Shown piece after piece: positions 1 through 11,016 of a stretch of 64,000 nt of DNA. Numbering within the stretch: the stretch's first letter is position 1; each line of letters begins with the position of its first letter. The notes under the pieces are model-generated. The model saw nothing but the letters and a program-made list of their open reading frames with translations, did no database searches and was not told the DNA's origin. The stretch comes from Punica granatum. Lineage: Eukaryota; Streptophyta; Magnoliopsida; Myrtales; Lythraceae. The stretch is from NCBI RefSeq assembly GCF_007655135.1, contig NC_045134.1, positions 26,436,568-26,500,567 on the forward strand, given 5' to 3'. A program made the position numbers and the translations under genes.

Positions 1-2
1 AA

Positions 3-353
3 TTATCTCAGGAACCACCACAAAATCCCGGCATGGATTCAGCTTCTGATGGTGAAGTGTCCAAAACTCCGACATTGAGCTCGAAACAGGAAGACATTTG
101 TTCGGCAAAGAGCGATATATTCGATTCAGAAAGTCCACATTATGCCGATGGTTCCTACTCTTCGCTTCTGGATCCCAGTGATTCTTCCTACGCTTTCGAG
201 CCAGACCAATCAGATCTCTCCCAAGACGAAGACGATAAGCTTAGCAAGAACTCCCTAGTGACAGCAAACATTTTCCCAAAGCTCGAAGATTCGAACTCGT
301 GTAATTTCGGGTTCTCAGGTCTTGATCATGCCTTCTGGTCCTGGTCTTATTAG
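3..353 (+). CDS. HD-Zip class I transcription factor, C-terminal exon (5' partial)
   Basis: An open frame runs from the window edge to a TAG at 351-353. The ATG at 33 is internal, because the frame stays open upstream of it. The exon is rich in Ser, Asp and Glu, with many SD, SE and DSS runs, and ends in an aromatic tail, FWSWSY, preceded by SCNFGF. Class I HD-Zip proteins of the HAT5/ATHB type are known to carry an acidic, Ser-rich tail with a Trp-rich activation motif at the very C-terminus. The homeodomain and leucine zipper would lie upstream of the window and are not visible, so the family call rests on the tail alone. It would be a nuclear DNA-binding regulator. Other acidic plant activators with an aromatic tail cannot be excluded. 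Confidence 0.6.
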   Translation, partial: LSQEPPQNPGMDSASDGEVSKTPTLSSKQEDICSAKSDIFDSESPHYADGSYSSLLDPSDSSYAFEPDQSDLSQDEDDKLSKNSLVTANIFPKLEDSNSCNFGFSGLDHAFWSWSY

Positions 354-567
354 ATCATTTGCCAATTGCCATGTTGGTTTTCATATTCTCGTGTCGTGTT
401 CCGTTCTGAGCGTGGGCATGGGCGTGTAAACAGCAATAAGTTCAATTAATGGCGGATTTCCTTTTGTTGTTCAGGCTCGAAATATCGGTAGTCTTTGCCT
501 CATTTGTAGATCCAGGTCTATGAGTGCAATTTAGTTTTGTTCAGGGACTGTTTGGGGAGTGTAAATT

Positions 568-573
568 AATAAA
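568..573 (+). terminator. Candidate poly(A) signal of the HD-Zip gene
   Basis: AATAAA lies about 215 bp after the stop codon in T-rich sequence, a normal 3' UTR distance for a plant gene. Plant poly(A) signals are loose, so this is only a candidate. Confidence 0.45.
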
Positions 574-1660
574 TATGCATCTAGAAGAAGGCATGTCAAT
601 CTCGTGAAATTCTGTATCCAATGCCTTTTATTGGAAAACAGTGTTCTTCGTTTTTTTTTTTTCCAATAATCTCTATAAAAGATTTTACCAACTCAAATGA
701 GAGACTCTGCTCTCTTGGCAGTCAAGAGCCGGCACACGAATGTGATAGAAGGATCGATTCGGGACCCCCGTATAGCTATGTCGATTTCTCGATTCATAAA
801 GCAGCACCCTGTGAGAAGCTACGTGAAGGAAGGAAGCCATGAACAAAAGCTTATGATCATGCAAAGGGTGGGAAATCTTATGATTGCTGAGTAGTCATCA
901 TCATCTCCTCCATGCAAGGATGATTATGGCATCATAAGCAGGTGTTCTGCTTTCTCACCGAGTGGCGGGGCCCACACCCTTTGCTGATGTGAAAATCTAT
1001 GGAAAGGTCTTAATCATTGAAAGTATTTAACTTCTGAGTTGGGTATCCTCTTATAATCATCCTCATTAGAGGCTTTATTTAACTTTTCCCTAACCGGCGC
1101 AGGCTGTATATGTTGGGTCCCCAATCGAGCCATTCTCCGGGGCATGTCCTGCTTCCGGTTACGAAATAGCCCGTTATCTACAGCTGGATGGTTTAAGCAT
1201 AATCGCGGTTGGGATAATCGGGAGATGCGATAATTTCGGATAAGATGGTTTTGAAAACCATGTGAATATTTTGTAGGTGGGATGATGTTTTACTATCAGT
1301 CTTCCGGGTTTCGTAATTATTTAAGAATTAAAAGAATAATTATAATGAAAGGAAGCTAATGAGGAATTTCCAATACGCCTTGTAAAGAAAAACCAATTAG
1401 AAAGTGCCATTTGGAACCCTTTGCAGAAGTCGAGGTCGCTGTATAGAGGGAGACTCGGGGATCGGCGCCACGTGCGTGGCTCAGATGAAGCCTCCGAAAT
1501 TTCCGTCACATCATGGTCCCACTGACAGAGACCTCGGTGCAACATGGCAAGCTAGTGCTTGAATCTCATTGGGTGGTGGGGAAAGTGGACCCACCGCGAT
1601 GATATTAATTAGTTTTCCGAATTTAAGATAGTTTATTCGGAGGGTAAAAAGGACACTGAC
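574..1660. other. Intergenic, no gene seen
   Basis: Only short overlapping ORFs without family resemblance are present. The first 100 bases may still be 3' UTR. No RNA gene, terminal inverted repeat or target duplication was seen. Confidence 0.5.
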
Positions 1661-1894
1661 TTTTTTTTAAGATATATTACACTATATAGACTAACGTTGA
1701 CAGATATTTTTATATCTATTACAATGTCGATTTTTTACCAGAGGTATTCCAACGTTACTAATTTAATATCACCATCTAGCCTCAGGCAAAAACTAGTAAC
1801 GTTGGGATATCTCAGGCAAAAAAAGACGTTAGGATAGATCTACGAATATATATCAACGTTGGATTATATTGTGTAATAAATCATTTTTCTTAAA
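1661..1894. mobile_element. Foldback (palindromic) MITE-like element
   Basis: Two arms of roughly 95 bp are imperfect reverse complements. Both contain AACGTTGA at the outer part, and CAACGTTACT (left, about 1749) pairs with AGTAACGTTG (right, about 1795). A spacer of about 35 bp separates them. No coding capacity and no certain target duplication were seen. The structure resembles Mutator-type foldback MITEs such as the one at 46914-47260, but the sequence differs. Confidence 0.6.
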
Positions 1895-3010
1895 CAAGAC
1901 AAGATTTTGTACGATTAATTTCTACGATCGAGTGAACCAATAAAGATTATATTTGATATTAGAGTGATTCGAATTTCGAACTTTAATTTTCATGAGGGAA
2001 CTTTTCAACGATTATATCAATCATATTGAATTTGCATTTTGATTTTTCTCTATGTGTGCCATAATATCCAAAGAGTGCTTCTAGTATAAGACATTAAATA
2101 ATATCTTATGGTGGGACACTAATCATATCCATTAAATATTCCAACATAAAACCTTGACTATTCATAATTTACATATTTTTCCCCTCAATTGTAGTCCTTT
2201 AATTATTCATTTAGCGGTTTTTACTCACAATAATTAGTATTCATTCCTCACTCATCTGACACATGACCTAATCACACATCACACGTGTCCACATGCTAGA
2301 TAAAATGTAATCGAATAATGGGAAAAGCTGACCCTAATTAATCGGACTAATACTGAACCGATAGTCTAGTTTTTTGCAAATCCAATTTAGTCTTATTTAT
2401 TCAATCGGTTTGTTTTACTTTTCATTGGTTCATTCTATATTTTTTAACCAGCTTTTTTCGATTTTTCATAGGTTCATTCTATCATTTTCAATTCCGTTCA
2501 CCATGTTCGATCATCATCTAGCAATTGATATGGAGGTTTCAACCTTTTCTATCATCAAATTATTTCCACAAACAACCGATTTTTGCATTTCTTTGTTCAT
2601 AATTGAAAATTATGTTCACTGAATTGAAACTTCAACTCCCTCATTAATTTCGCGATGCCTTCAATAAGAAAAGAGTCCCCTGCTGAATGTCCCGCCGTTG
2701 TGACGGGAAAATAATTTTCGATTACAATGGCCAATTCCAATCGGCATGTTTTGTTTCACTTCGTCAAACCGCGCCATGGCTCAAGGCTTCCAGTAGTATT
2801 CTTGGAGAGTTCATCGGAGGTCGGTCATGTTGATCTTTCTCATTTTTTTCCCGGCCTCTGATCAGTTTTTCTTTTGGGCAACAATAATTTCCTTATGTTA
2901 TTCCCTGATATAGAGAGATATTTAACAATTTTTGTCATGTAAGTTGATATTTTTCAAGGATATTTCGTTCATTAATTAAGTTAATTTTTATATCTAAAAC
3001 CATTTTGTAT
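1895..3010. other. AT-rich intergenic, no gene seen
   Basis: One 82-codon frame at 2374-2622 is T-rich and hydrophobic by composition, with no recognisable family. Nothing else is supported. Confidence 0.5.
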
Positions 3011-3606
3011 TATTAGTTCAAACTAAATGTATTGTCTACTAAAGTTCATTTGTGTTATAAGCCTATAAATAGTCTTAAAAATAAAAATTTATTTAGGAGA
3101 GAAAACAAAAGCATCGGTGAAGATGAACCTAATAAAAAAACTAATAAGTTCATATATTTATATATAGGCCTAAGCCAATTCTATAATTCACTTAAGCGAA
3201 TATATCTAAAGGGGTAACAACAAGTAATTGTCAAAGGCTTCGAGCAATAATGATTTTGGTCGATTGAATGACTTACCAAGGCCGACTTTCATATTTTATT
3301 CTTATTTATAATCTCAATTGTTGATGAATGCAACAATGATGACGATCATTTGATAGAAACAAATATTTGGAATATAGCTAACTTTTATTTTGTTTATTTA
3401 TATTGGCAAAAGCTAATTGTAATGTCTATTAGAGCTCATTTGTGATATAAATAGTGTTAGGAATATAAATTCTTTAGGAAGAAAAAAAAGCATCAGTGAA
3501 GATGATCATGATGAAAAACTAATAAGTTTGTATATTTATATATTGGCCTTGATCAATTCTACAATTCGCTTAAGCAAATCTAACTAAAGGAATAACAAGA
3601 CTTCGA
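3011..3606. repeat. Imperfect direct repeat of about 200 bp
   Basis: The segment 3020-3225 recurs at about 3415-3600 with many substitutions. Shared landmarks in order are TTCATTTGTG/CTCATTTGTG, AAAGCATC(A/G)GTGAAGATGA, AACTAATAAGTT and CGCTTAAGC(A/G)AAT-like sequence. The intervening 190 bp are unrelated. These could be old LTRs of a tiny element or a simple segmental duplication. No primer-binding site is visible. Confidence 0.6.
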
Positions 3607-3665
3607 GAAATATAGATTATGCTTAGCTTTGTGAAGAAGAAATGCGGTTAAAAACAATTCAGTGA

Positions 3666-3848
3666 TCCAAGTGAGTTGGTTGAATGAATTTGGTCTTTGC
3701 TGATATTAAATAAAGTCTCGAGTTCAAGTCTTTTAGATAAAAAAATTCATATTGAGAAGATTTTACTCCTTAATAGATCAATTCGACTTGATTAGATTAA
3801 TCAGAACAAATTAGACATCTAGATACGAGAGTATACCCTAGAAAAAAA
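3666..3848 (+). mobile_element. SINE with target duplication
   Basis: The element has a tRNA-like 5' part with an A-box-like AGTGAGTTGGTTGAATG (about 3670-3686) and a B-box-like GAGTTCAAGTC (about 3720), then a body containing TTTTACTCCTTAAT, and ends in an A-run (3842-3849). It is flanked by ACAATTCAGTGA (3654-3665) and ACAATTAAGTGA (3849-3860), 11 of 12 identical. Boxes, tail and duplication together fit a Pol III-transcribed SINE. Related bodies occur at 5350-5490 and 29007-29102 in the opposite orientation. Confidence 0.75.
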
Positions 3849-3942
3849 ACAATTAAGTGAAATTGCATGTGCACTTATTCATAATCTAATTTTGTGAAAT
3901 TTCTTTCTTTCTGAGGAAAAGATACCGCAATCTAAATTTGAT

Positions 3943-5272
3943 GCATCACCAAAGACGCGGCCTATTGATTTCATATGAAAAGGTCCAGCTCCAGCTAGGC
4001 ACGTCGAGTGTCGATGCCGCCACTAATGGAAAGCTGACGTTGCCCTTTCCTCTCGGTGGTGGTGCTTTTTTCTCCCTCCGTCTACCTCATCTTATATCCT
4101 TCTCATTCTTCTTTCCCGATCTATCATGGAGGCCCGGTAAGAAGTGATGATGGCGGCTCATTGTGTCTGTAGCCGTGCAGATCGCCTTCCCTTGAGGTCG
4201 ATTTTGCTATTGTGGTCATTGCGGTACCCCTGTTCCTATCAGACCCAATGCCCCTCCTTTATCGGGTTGTCTCTATGGCTGCAATCGTTCTTCCCTATCG
4301 CCTTCAATCTGAGGTGGAGACAGTTTTGTTAGGAGTCCCAGAGGTCGCAGCGGCCCTCCCCTCTTCCTCTCTGTCTTAGGTAAGGTTCGTGTGGTGGCGG
4401 TCTCCTCCTCTACTCCAGTGAACATGCACTCTTCCTCTTCGCCACCGTCGCCTCACTCAAACTGGCCATGACCAATTCAAAGGGGTTGCCCAACGACCCC
4501 AACCTGTAGTGTCCTCATCCGCATTGGAGACGGTAGCAACGATGCAGTAGACGCGGCCTCCTCGTACTTGACCCTCCTATACTGATCGGTTTCTTCCATC
4601 TCCCTCCGATGACGGTTTCTTTTCTCGGCCTCCCATCTCCTCCCCACAATTGTATCATTGCCCACCACGACAAACGATTGTGGCAATAGTCTGATTTCTC
4701 CACCTTTCGCAGACAAAAACCAATACCTTTTTGTTGGTTTTTGCAGGTCTCGGCTTCCTATGTGATCATTGATCTGACCATATCAAAGAGGCCTTGGGGC
4801 TCCTTGGTTTGATTACTCAGGGCCAGTGGTGATCACTGGTATGAATCGACCAGGCTCCCTAGTTTGATTACTTTGGGCTTTAGCTGTTAATGATTAGATA
4901 GATTGATTATGCATGTTATTCGTGATTGTTAATGGGATCTTGTGCTCGGATACTGGCCTGAGATACCCTAACTATCAACTTTATTCTAGAGTAGAATTTC
5001 ATTGTGGATTTAAGATGTCCTCCTTCCAGATTACTATTGGGGTCCACGATGAAATACTATTAACATGTAGTGATTGGAACCGACGGTTTCAAGATAGCAA
5101 ATTACAATTGTATATGTTCTTCTTTGATCTTCTCCTATCTTTCCTTTGTAGTTTGTCCATAGATTAAACGTTTGTTTTCGCTCTTGTAATTTATGATCGG
5201 TATTTTACCATGTATCCATTTTTGTTGTGTATTAATAAAGGGTCCACTTATCTACTTGAGCCCCAAAAAAAA
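3943..5272 (+). mobile_element. Poly(A)-tailed non-LTR retroposon with 14-bp target duplication
   Basis: AATCTAAATTTGAT occurs at 3929-3942 and again at 5273-5286, immediately after a run of ten A (5265-5274). TTAATAAAG, a likely poly(A) signal, sits about 30 bp before the tail. These are hallmarks of target-primed reverse transcription. The 1.33-kb body is pyrimidine-rich in its 5' half and T-rich near the end, and encodes no reverse transcriptase or other recognisable protein. It is either the 3' end of a truncated LINE, a non-autonomous LINE derivative, or a retrocopy of a long non-coding or UTR-rich transcript. Confidence 0.8.
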
Positions 5273-5349
5273 AATCTAAATTTGATTCTGACAATATATA
5301 TAATATATCATATAAAAAAAGAATTTTCTTTAATAAATATATCTCGTCG

Positions 5350-5490
5350 TTTTTTTTGTTGTGCACCCGGATATCCGAAATCCCAATAATAAGTCTCTAC
5401 TAATCTAGATTAAGTCGAATCAGCTCATCAAAAGAGTAAAACTCTTGATTTTCTCCATTCACACTACTCGAATCTAATTTATTTAGGAAG
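5350..5490 (-). mobile_element. SINE fragment, minus orientation
   Basis: Read on the minus strand this contains GAGTTTTACTC, a T/A-rich spacer with CGACTTAATC, then GGATATCCGGGTGCAC and a poly(A)-like tail (T-run at 5349-5358 on the plus strand). The body matches the SINE at 3666-3848 in order and spacing. No clear flanking duplication was found and the tRNA-like head seems to be missing. Confidence 0.5.
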
Positions 5491-5594
5491 AATGAGTACC
5501 GAAAAAGCTTCATAATGTTTTTATAAATCACCTTATTTGACAGGTTTTTCTCGTGTGTAATACATATTAATTGGTGGGCATAGACATTGTCTAA

Positions 5595-5825
5595 TAGCTT
5601 ATTTGGTTTGCAAATGTGATTTTAAAATTACAACTTTAACCTAATTATACCTACAATAAAACAAAATAACTCATACAAAGTCAAAGAGTGGGCTTTCTTT
5701 ATATCACTTTTTTCACAACAAAACAAAATAACTCATACAAAATCAAAGGGTGGATCTCATTTAAACCACTCTTTTTCAAAATCAAAATCTGATTTTAAAA
5801 TCTTACTTTGAAACCAAACGCAGCA
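5595..5825. mobile_element. Tourist-like MITE (PIF/Harbinger type)
   Basis: The terminal inverted repeats are imperfect: TAGCTTATTTGGTTTGCAAA on the left and, reverse-complemented, TGCTGCGTTTGGTTTCAAA on the right. Both continue into GATTTTAAAAT-type sequence. Direct TAA copies flank the element (5592-5594, 5826-5828), the three-base duplication typical of PIF/Harbinger MITEs. At 231 bp it has no coding capacity. Confidence 0.65.
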
Positions 5826-5828
5826 TAA

Positions 5829-8526
5829 ATATCTACGGTTGCTGTTTCAAACATATATAATTATGCTTTCTTTTGTGAGCGAGAAGAAACCAGTAATGAA
5901 TTACCTTTCAAGCAAAAAAAAAGAAAAAAAGTAGCCGGTAATAGTAGAACGACGGTGTCTTGCTTATTATTGTTCGGCGGGACGTTCGAGAGTTCGAGAG
6001 GAATCCACCCACAAGTACTAGCTGTTTATCTCTTGATACCTAATATGAGAAGAGGAAAATTACTGAAATGTAATTTTTTTAATATCTTTAATATTAATGT
6101 TGAAGCTTTATGATTGTTATCCTGAAAAACAAACACTATAGCTATGTAGTAATCAATGCTGCCTAGCAAAAAGACCCTTTTCTATAGATGGTTGACATTG
6201 TCATATCTCCATGATAATATTAGATGGTGGAGATTGGAGAAGCTTTTGGGTGGAATATAATAGACAAAGTGGTTAGAGTTGCACAATCATGCGCGATTAT
6301 ATTAACATTATATTGTATCTTTCACTTAATATTTTAATTTATAAGTAACTTTTGTATTAATATTTTATGGTAAATGTCATTTTGCATCCTGCCATTATTT
6401 CAAACCATTGACAAGGGTTTGGAATATTCCTTTTGTTTTTCTTTTTAATGTGAGAGGTACTCGTCTTATCGATTTAGGCTAATTTTTATTTAGATATCGA
6501 TTTAATCCTGACCACACTTTAGAAATACAAAGTCGTTAGATTACAGGTAAAAGATGGTTACTGGAAGCATGGGTAGATATGGATCATAATTAGTGGGTTC
6601 ACGTATCTGTAAGTGATATGCCATAGAGCCAGTTTATGTATTCAAATAATTCCTTTTATGGCAATGAAGTTTATTATATTATTCATATATTGTTTGTGTT
6701 TATTAGAATAAAATCCTTAAGATATTTTATTGCTTCATTCTTAAAGAGTTAAAAATATGAGTAGCGCAATATTTCAATAAGAATATCTTTAAATTGTTCA
6801 TGATCGTAAGAGATTTAATTATATATTATCTTTACGAATAAATTGTCACTCTGTCTATATCCATGATTAGTATACAGATACTAATGATGATAGAGTAGTG
6901 AGTCTCATACTATCTGACAACTATTGGCAGTACAGACATGTGGATGCTTATATAAGTAGTCGAACGTGACGTTTAGATAATATTCACATGATAATTTATT
7001 AATGTCAATTAATATTATCTAGATGTATTAATGCATATAGTCCTTAGACCTGCGATGGAACGTTATCCCATGTATGGGTAATTAAGATTTGTTACTGCTA
7101 ATATATTTGTGCTTAACCTGTATATTCAGCAGATAGTGGTCCTAGTTAGTTATACTTGAAGGTAAGTGTTTGATCAAGACGGAATTCACTAATCTGAGTG
7201 AGCAGAGAAAATGTCATATGGTTATGAGTTTTATTCTGGATCAAAAAATCCTCGATCGGAATAGATAGACTTGAATAAAAAAGAATTTCCGTTAAGTGCT
7301 CCAGATCGAAGAATGAAACCAGATGATTCGTATTGTCGACTATAGGGTTTGACATTTACCGTGGCCTTGGCTAGACCGGGATCTTGTAGTGAAGAGACCA
7401 GTGCATGGCATATTTGGTCACAGGTTCATTATAATGTTTAATTATACATTCGTTACTATTTAAGTTGTCATGATATGCTACTAGGCATCACTCATGAACT
7501 TTGGGAGCCGAGACATTTTAGGAATTATACTTTTGGTTACGAAAAGAGTTTCCAGTAAAGTTAAACGAGTTGATATTATGATCCCATTATCATTTGGTGA
7601 TGAACCTAGTTAGTCACACACATTAAGCGTATTTAAGCCGAGAAAATAATTAATTCTGATTAAAGAAGTTAATTAGGAATTAATTATCGAATAAGGCTTG
7701 CAATGTGGCTGCAGAGGTGCTAGCACATCCCGAAATTGAATCCAACATCAAGGTAGATCTAATTAAGGAAATATGAGAGTTTCCTTATTTAAAAAGTTCA
7801 TATAAATAGATGGTCTATAAGTGAAAACTTGTGTCAAGGACAAAAGTTATCTTTCTTTCTTGCTTGGAGGCCAAGTCATTAGACAACTTAAAGTGCAAGG
7901 GCTAATTTGTGATTAATTAATTCATATAGAATAATTAATAATTGCAATTAAATCCCTAAGGTAAATCTAAGAATCTATGTATAGATGTGGTGTCTTACGA
8001 TTAACTCTAAATGTGTTGTTTATTCTCGAGACTCGAAAAGTGAGAGAGAGGGGAAGAGAGGCTCGGCCAAGACCTCCTAGCTCAGCCACGCCCCTAGCTT
8101 CACCGATCGGAGGCCATCCCAACCTTGGCTTGAAGAACTGGTGTTGTCTGAGACGACCTTGATGCGGTCTTCCCCTTGGGTGGCGATATTTCTATCACGT
8201 ATGAATATAGCAATTGTAAGATATTGTAATACATTCAGTTTCTTGTAGCTTAATTTTTATGCCCTCTTATTATTGTGAAAATAAAAATTTCTTAGATAAT
8301 ATTTTATAAGACAAAAATAAATCGTAACTTGCACTTATTATTAGCTCTTGTTTCCTCGATCCGATACTCCCAGTACGAAACTTTTCCTTCGAAGCCCATA
8401 TACATATTATATATTATACAACTACAACAACATTATTTTTCTGCTATCCGAGAAAATAATAAAAGGAGGAATTAATTTCTTCGTTTTTTGGATATGTATA
8501 AATGAGAAAATTGAAAAACAAAGTTT
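5829..8526. other. Gene-free AT-rich region, possible old retroelement debris
   Basis: No ORF here has family resemblance. Between about 6650 and 8160 the sequence has the look of the long non-coding internal part of an LTR element (uniform composition, no introns or codon bias), but I could not find paired LTRs, a primer-binding site or polyprotein motifs. The part nearest 8526 may include the 3' UTR of the dehydrogenase on the minus strand. Confidence 0.35.
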
Positions 8527-9330
8527 TCAGGCTGTCGATCGGATGAGGAAGCCGCCGTCAACGACCAGATTGTGGCCGGTGATGAGCTCCGAATCATCGG
8601 ATGCGAGGAACAGAACGGCGTCCGCCACGTGGCTTGCCTTGAGTGGCTTCTCCTTCAGCAGCATGTGGGGCCCGTAAACCTTCTCAACGTCATCCGCCGC
8701 ATCCATCCCAAGCGCGCGGCGAGTCAGCCCGCTTGCAAGCGCGTAGGGCGAGACGCAGTTCACCCTGATCCCCTTGGGCCCGAGCTGGACGCTCGCCGAC
8801 CGCACCAGCCCGAGCACGGCATGCTTTGACATGTGGTAATCAGTCCGCTTGACCCCGCCGCACATGGATGCGACGCTTCCGGTGCACACGATGCTCCCTC
8901 TCACGCCCCGGTCGACCATGGCTTGCGCCGCGTGCTTGACGCATGCCGCCATCCCGCGAACATTGACCGCAAAGAGCTGGTCTAAAAACGAGAGGTCGAG
9001 GCCGAGGACTGTCTGTTCCAGCGGGCTTACTATCCCAGCATTGCTAAACATGATGTCCAGGGTCCCCTGGGCCCGCAGCGTGGTGTTGACGAGGTCCCTC
9101 ACCTGATCCTCGTGGGTCACATCGCAGTGCACAAACTGGGCCTGAGCCCCAATCGACTCCGCCACCTGCTCGCCGAGGGTTTTGTTTATATCGGCGATTA
9201 TCACTGCACGGGCCCTGTGGTCTGCGAAGAGGCGAGCCGTGGCCTCTCCAATGCCACTGGCACCACCAGTCACGATGGCCACCTTGCCCGCGAGCTTGCT
9301 CGGGTTTGTTCTCGGTGGATTTTCTGACAT
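8527..9330 (-). CDS. Short-chain dehydrogenase/reductase, SDR110C type
   Basis: This single-exon gene encodes 267 aa. The start at 9330 gives MSENPPRTNPSKLAGKVA; a longer frame to 9501 is open, but the extra 57 residues lie across the TATA box. Visible classical SDR features are the NAD(P)-binding TGGASGIG near residue 20, CDVT near 69, SNAG near 95, the catalytic Ser in CTGS near 150, the active-site YHMSK near 163, and the C-terminal GHNLVVDGGF. Length and motifs match plant SDR2a/3b, secoisolariciresinol-dehydrogenase-like and zerumbone-synthase-like enzymes, which oxidise alcohols of terpenoids, lignans or abscisic-acid precursors in the cytosol with NAD. The substrate cannot be read from sequence. 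A broken relative in the same orientation lies at 13533-14321. High GC compared with its surroundings supports real coding sequence. Confidence 0.9.
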   Translation of the reverse strand: MSENPPRTNPSKLAGKVAIVTGGASGIGEATARLFADHRARAVIIADINKTLGEQVAESIGAQAQFVHCDVTHEDQVRDLVNTTLRAQGTLDIMFSNAGIVSPLEQTVLGLDLSFLDQLFAVNVRGMAACVKHAAQAMVDRGVRGSIVCTGSVASMCGGVKRTDYHMSKHAVLGLVRSASVQLGPKGIRVNCVSPYALASGLTRRALGMDAADDVEKVYGPHMLLKEKPLKASHVADAVLFLASDDSELITGHNLVVDGGFLIRSTA

Positions 9331-9380
9331 CGATGTCCGATTTCGCCTGGGACAAGTACATAGATAAATCGTATGTGTTG

Positions 9381-9390
9381 GTTTATATAG
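9381..9390 (-). promoter_or_regulatory. TATA box of the SDR gene
   Basis: On the minus strand this reads CTATATAAAC, 51-60 bp upstream of the ATG at 9330. Transcription starting 25-35 bp downstream would give a leader of about 25 nt, which supports 9330 over the upstream in-frame ATG at 9501. Confidence 0.65.
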
Positions 9391-9614
9391 AACATGCGAG
9401 GCATATCCCGACAGTGCTGCCCCTGCCATGCCGTTGCCTGTCATAAATGGTCCCATCTCCATCTGAAAATCAAAGCCAAATTGATCTAACCCAACGGTCA
9501 AATAGCTGCCCTAGAATTTTTTTTTCTTTCATTATAATTCTGATGGAACATGCAAACCATTTTTCTTTATGACCGTCCAACATCCAATGATATTGTTGTT
9601 TTCATGAACTTTAA

Positions 9615-10006
9615 CGGGCCATTTGATTCGCCGATTGTTAAATTACGGGGAAATGTGAAGATTACAAGAAAAAAAATAACTATGGAATCATTTTACTTGA
9701 GCTAAAGATCGAAAAAAAAAATTGTTGTGTTTGGTCTATATATTGGATTAGGGAAATGTGGGTGATAATATAATATATGATTTGTTTTTATAGAAATAAG
9801 ATATAGAATCTACGGTCGTAATCCGAGAATAACAAAGTGTTTCAATCGTAAAAGTTTTCCCAACCACACCCGTAAAATTTTAATCCAGGAAATTGATTAC
9901 TTTATCGGGGAATCACTTTACGTCCAAACGGCGTAAAATAGCTAGGTCATATAATCTTCGGATTTTTCTAGGAAAATCAGAAGATTACATCCAACCAAAC
10001 AATCCC
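9615..10006. mobile_element. Tourist-like MITE upstream of the SDR gene
   Basis: The ends are imperfect inverted repeats: CGGGCCATTTGATTCG left and, reverse-complemented, GGGATTGTTTGGTTGG right, with GAAGATTACA-type sequence further in on both sides. TAA flanks both ends (9612-9614, 10007-10009). It is 392 bp, non-coding, and lies about 285 bp upstream of the SDR start codon, so it may form part of that promoter region. Confidence 0.6.
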
Positions 10007-10034
10007 TAATTGCAAAGCGAACCGGTCTCCCTCG

Positions 10035-10215
10035 AGAAAGTATTAAATAATCCTACTTCATAATGATGTGGTGAAGAAAAACTAATAATATTATTTCAAT
10101 TAAGAAGACTTACCACAATTAATCGAGTGATTAGTACTTATTATTTAGTTTATTGCAATTTAATTGGTTCTTTCTCATGTCATGTGGCGAGGTAGGATCA
10201 CCGAATAATCTCTCG
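10035..10215. mobile_element. 181-bp MITE with 9-bp target duplication (Mutator-like)
   Basis: TCTCCCTCG flanks the element perfectly (10026-10034 and 10216-10224). The left end AGAAAGTATTAAATAATCC is an imperfect inverted repeat of the right end, both running into CCTAC(C/T)TC. A second copy of exactly the same length is at 60342-60522. A nine-base duplication is characteristic of Mutator-family insertion. Confidence 0.75.
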
Positions 10216-10224
10216 TCTCCCTCG

Positions 10225-11016
10225 GACGCATCGACCCTAGCACTCTAAAATTTTTCCACAACCAAAGAGATCTCAAGAAACGTTTTTGGCTCTCTCTCTT
10301 TTTCTCGTTAAATTGCCGTTATCCCCTTGAGCATTGGAAACACTATGCATTCGGATTATGATATCATGTATGTGTTACATTGCATCACCTTAATGGCCGA
10401 GGTTCACGATTAGGCCGAGCTTAGATGTAAGATAGCAAGAGGCTCATTGGGCTATATCATCTTAAACTAGTATATATTGGGCCATTAACCTATTACATGG
10501 GTTCATACCAGAGGTGGGGATTTATCAGCATTTAATTAATTGAGGCCTATATAGATATAATTAAGCGGCATAAATGATGATTCTATTTTATAAGAATCGA
10601 AGGAGAATATGTTACTTTTATATTGAGGGGAAGTATTTTGGCTAGTAGACCAACCGCAGCTTGATCGGGTAAAGATTTCAATTGAATAACTCCAATTTTT
10701 TGTAATTTAAACTTAATTAGAACTGTAGATTTTGTATTGGCCAAGGTACAAAGTTCTATTCTATCCAGTATTTTTAACATAAATCAATTAATTGATACGA
10801 TAAATTTGATTCACCAAATATATAATTTTTCAAAATGACAAGTAAATATCACATCAGATAGATTATTACTTTTATTATTTCAATTTTTCAATTTCTTCCT
10901 TATCTCTAATCTTATGAATCCCATATTCCATATCTATACAACACTATATATTATGTATATATATACGTGCAAGTCTACATATATGTATCATCTTTTCTTC
11001 AGACCACTCATCCCGT
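10225..11016. other. Intergenic, no gene seen
   Basis: AT-rich sequence without a supported ORF. A TATATATATA run at about 10956-10968 could have been the promoter of the pseudogene that follows. Confidence 0.45.

Noticed and set aside
3938..5167. Short ORFs inside the poly(A) retroposon as genes
   Set aside because: They lie within a retroposed unit, overlap in several frames, and show no domain or codon bias.
6650..8160. Complete LTR retrotransposon
   Set aside because: No paired LTRs, primer-binding site, polypurine tract or polyprotein motif could be found despite the retroelement-like appearance.
9044..9361. Long minus-strand and plus-strand ORFs overlapping the SDR gene (for example 8572-8829, 8849-9106, 9044-9361)
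   Set aside because: They are shadows of a GC-rich coding sequence in other frames; only the frame with TGGASGIG, YHMSK and the GG-rich end makes protein sense.
9331..9501. N-terminal extension of the SDR to the ATG at 9501
   Set aside because: The added 57 residues have no targeting-peptide look, span the TATA box at 9381-9390 and lie outside the usual family length.
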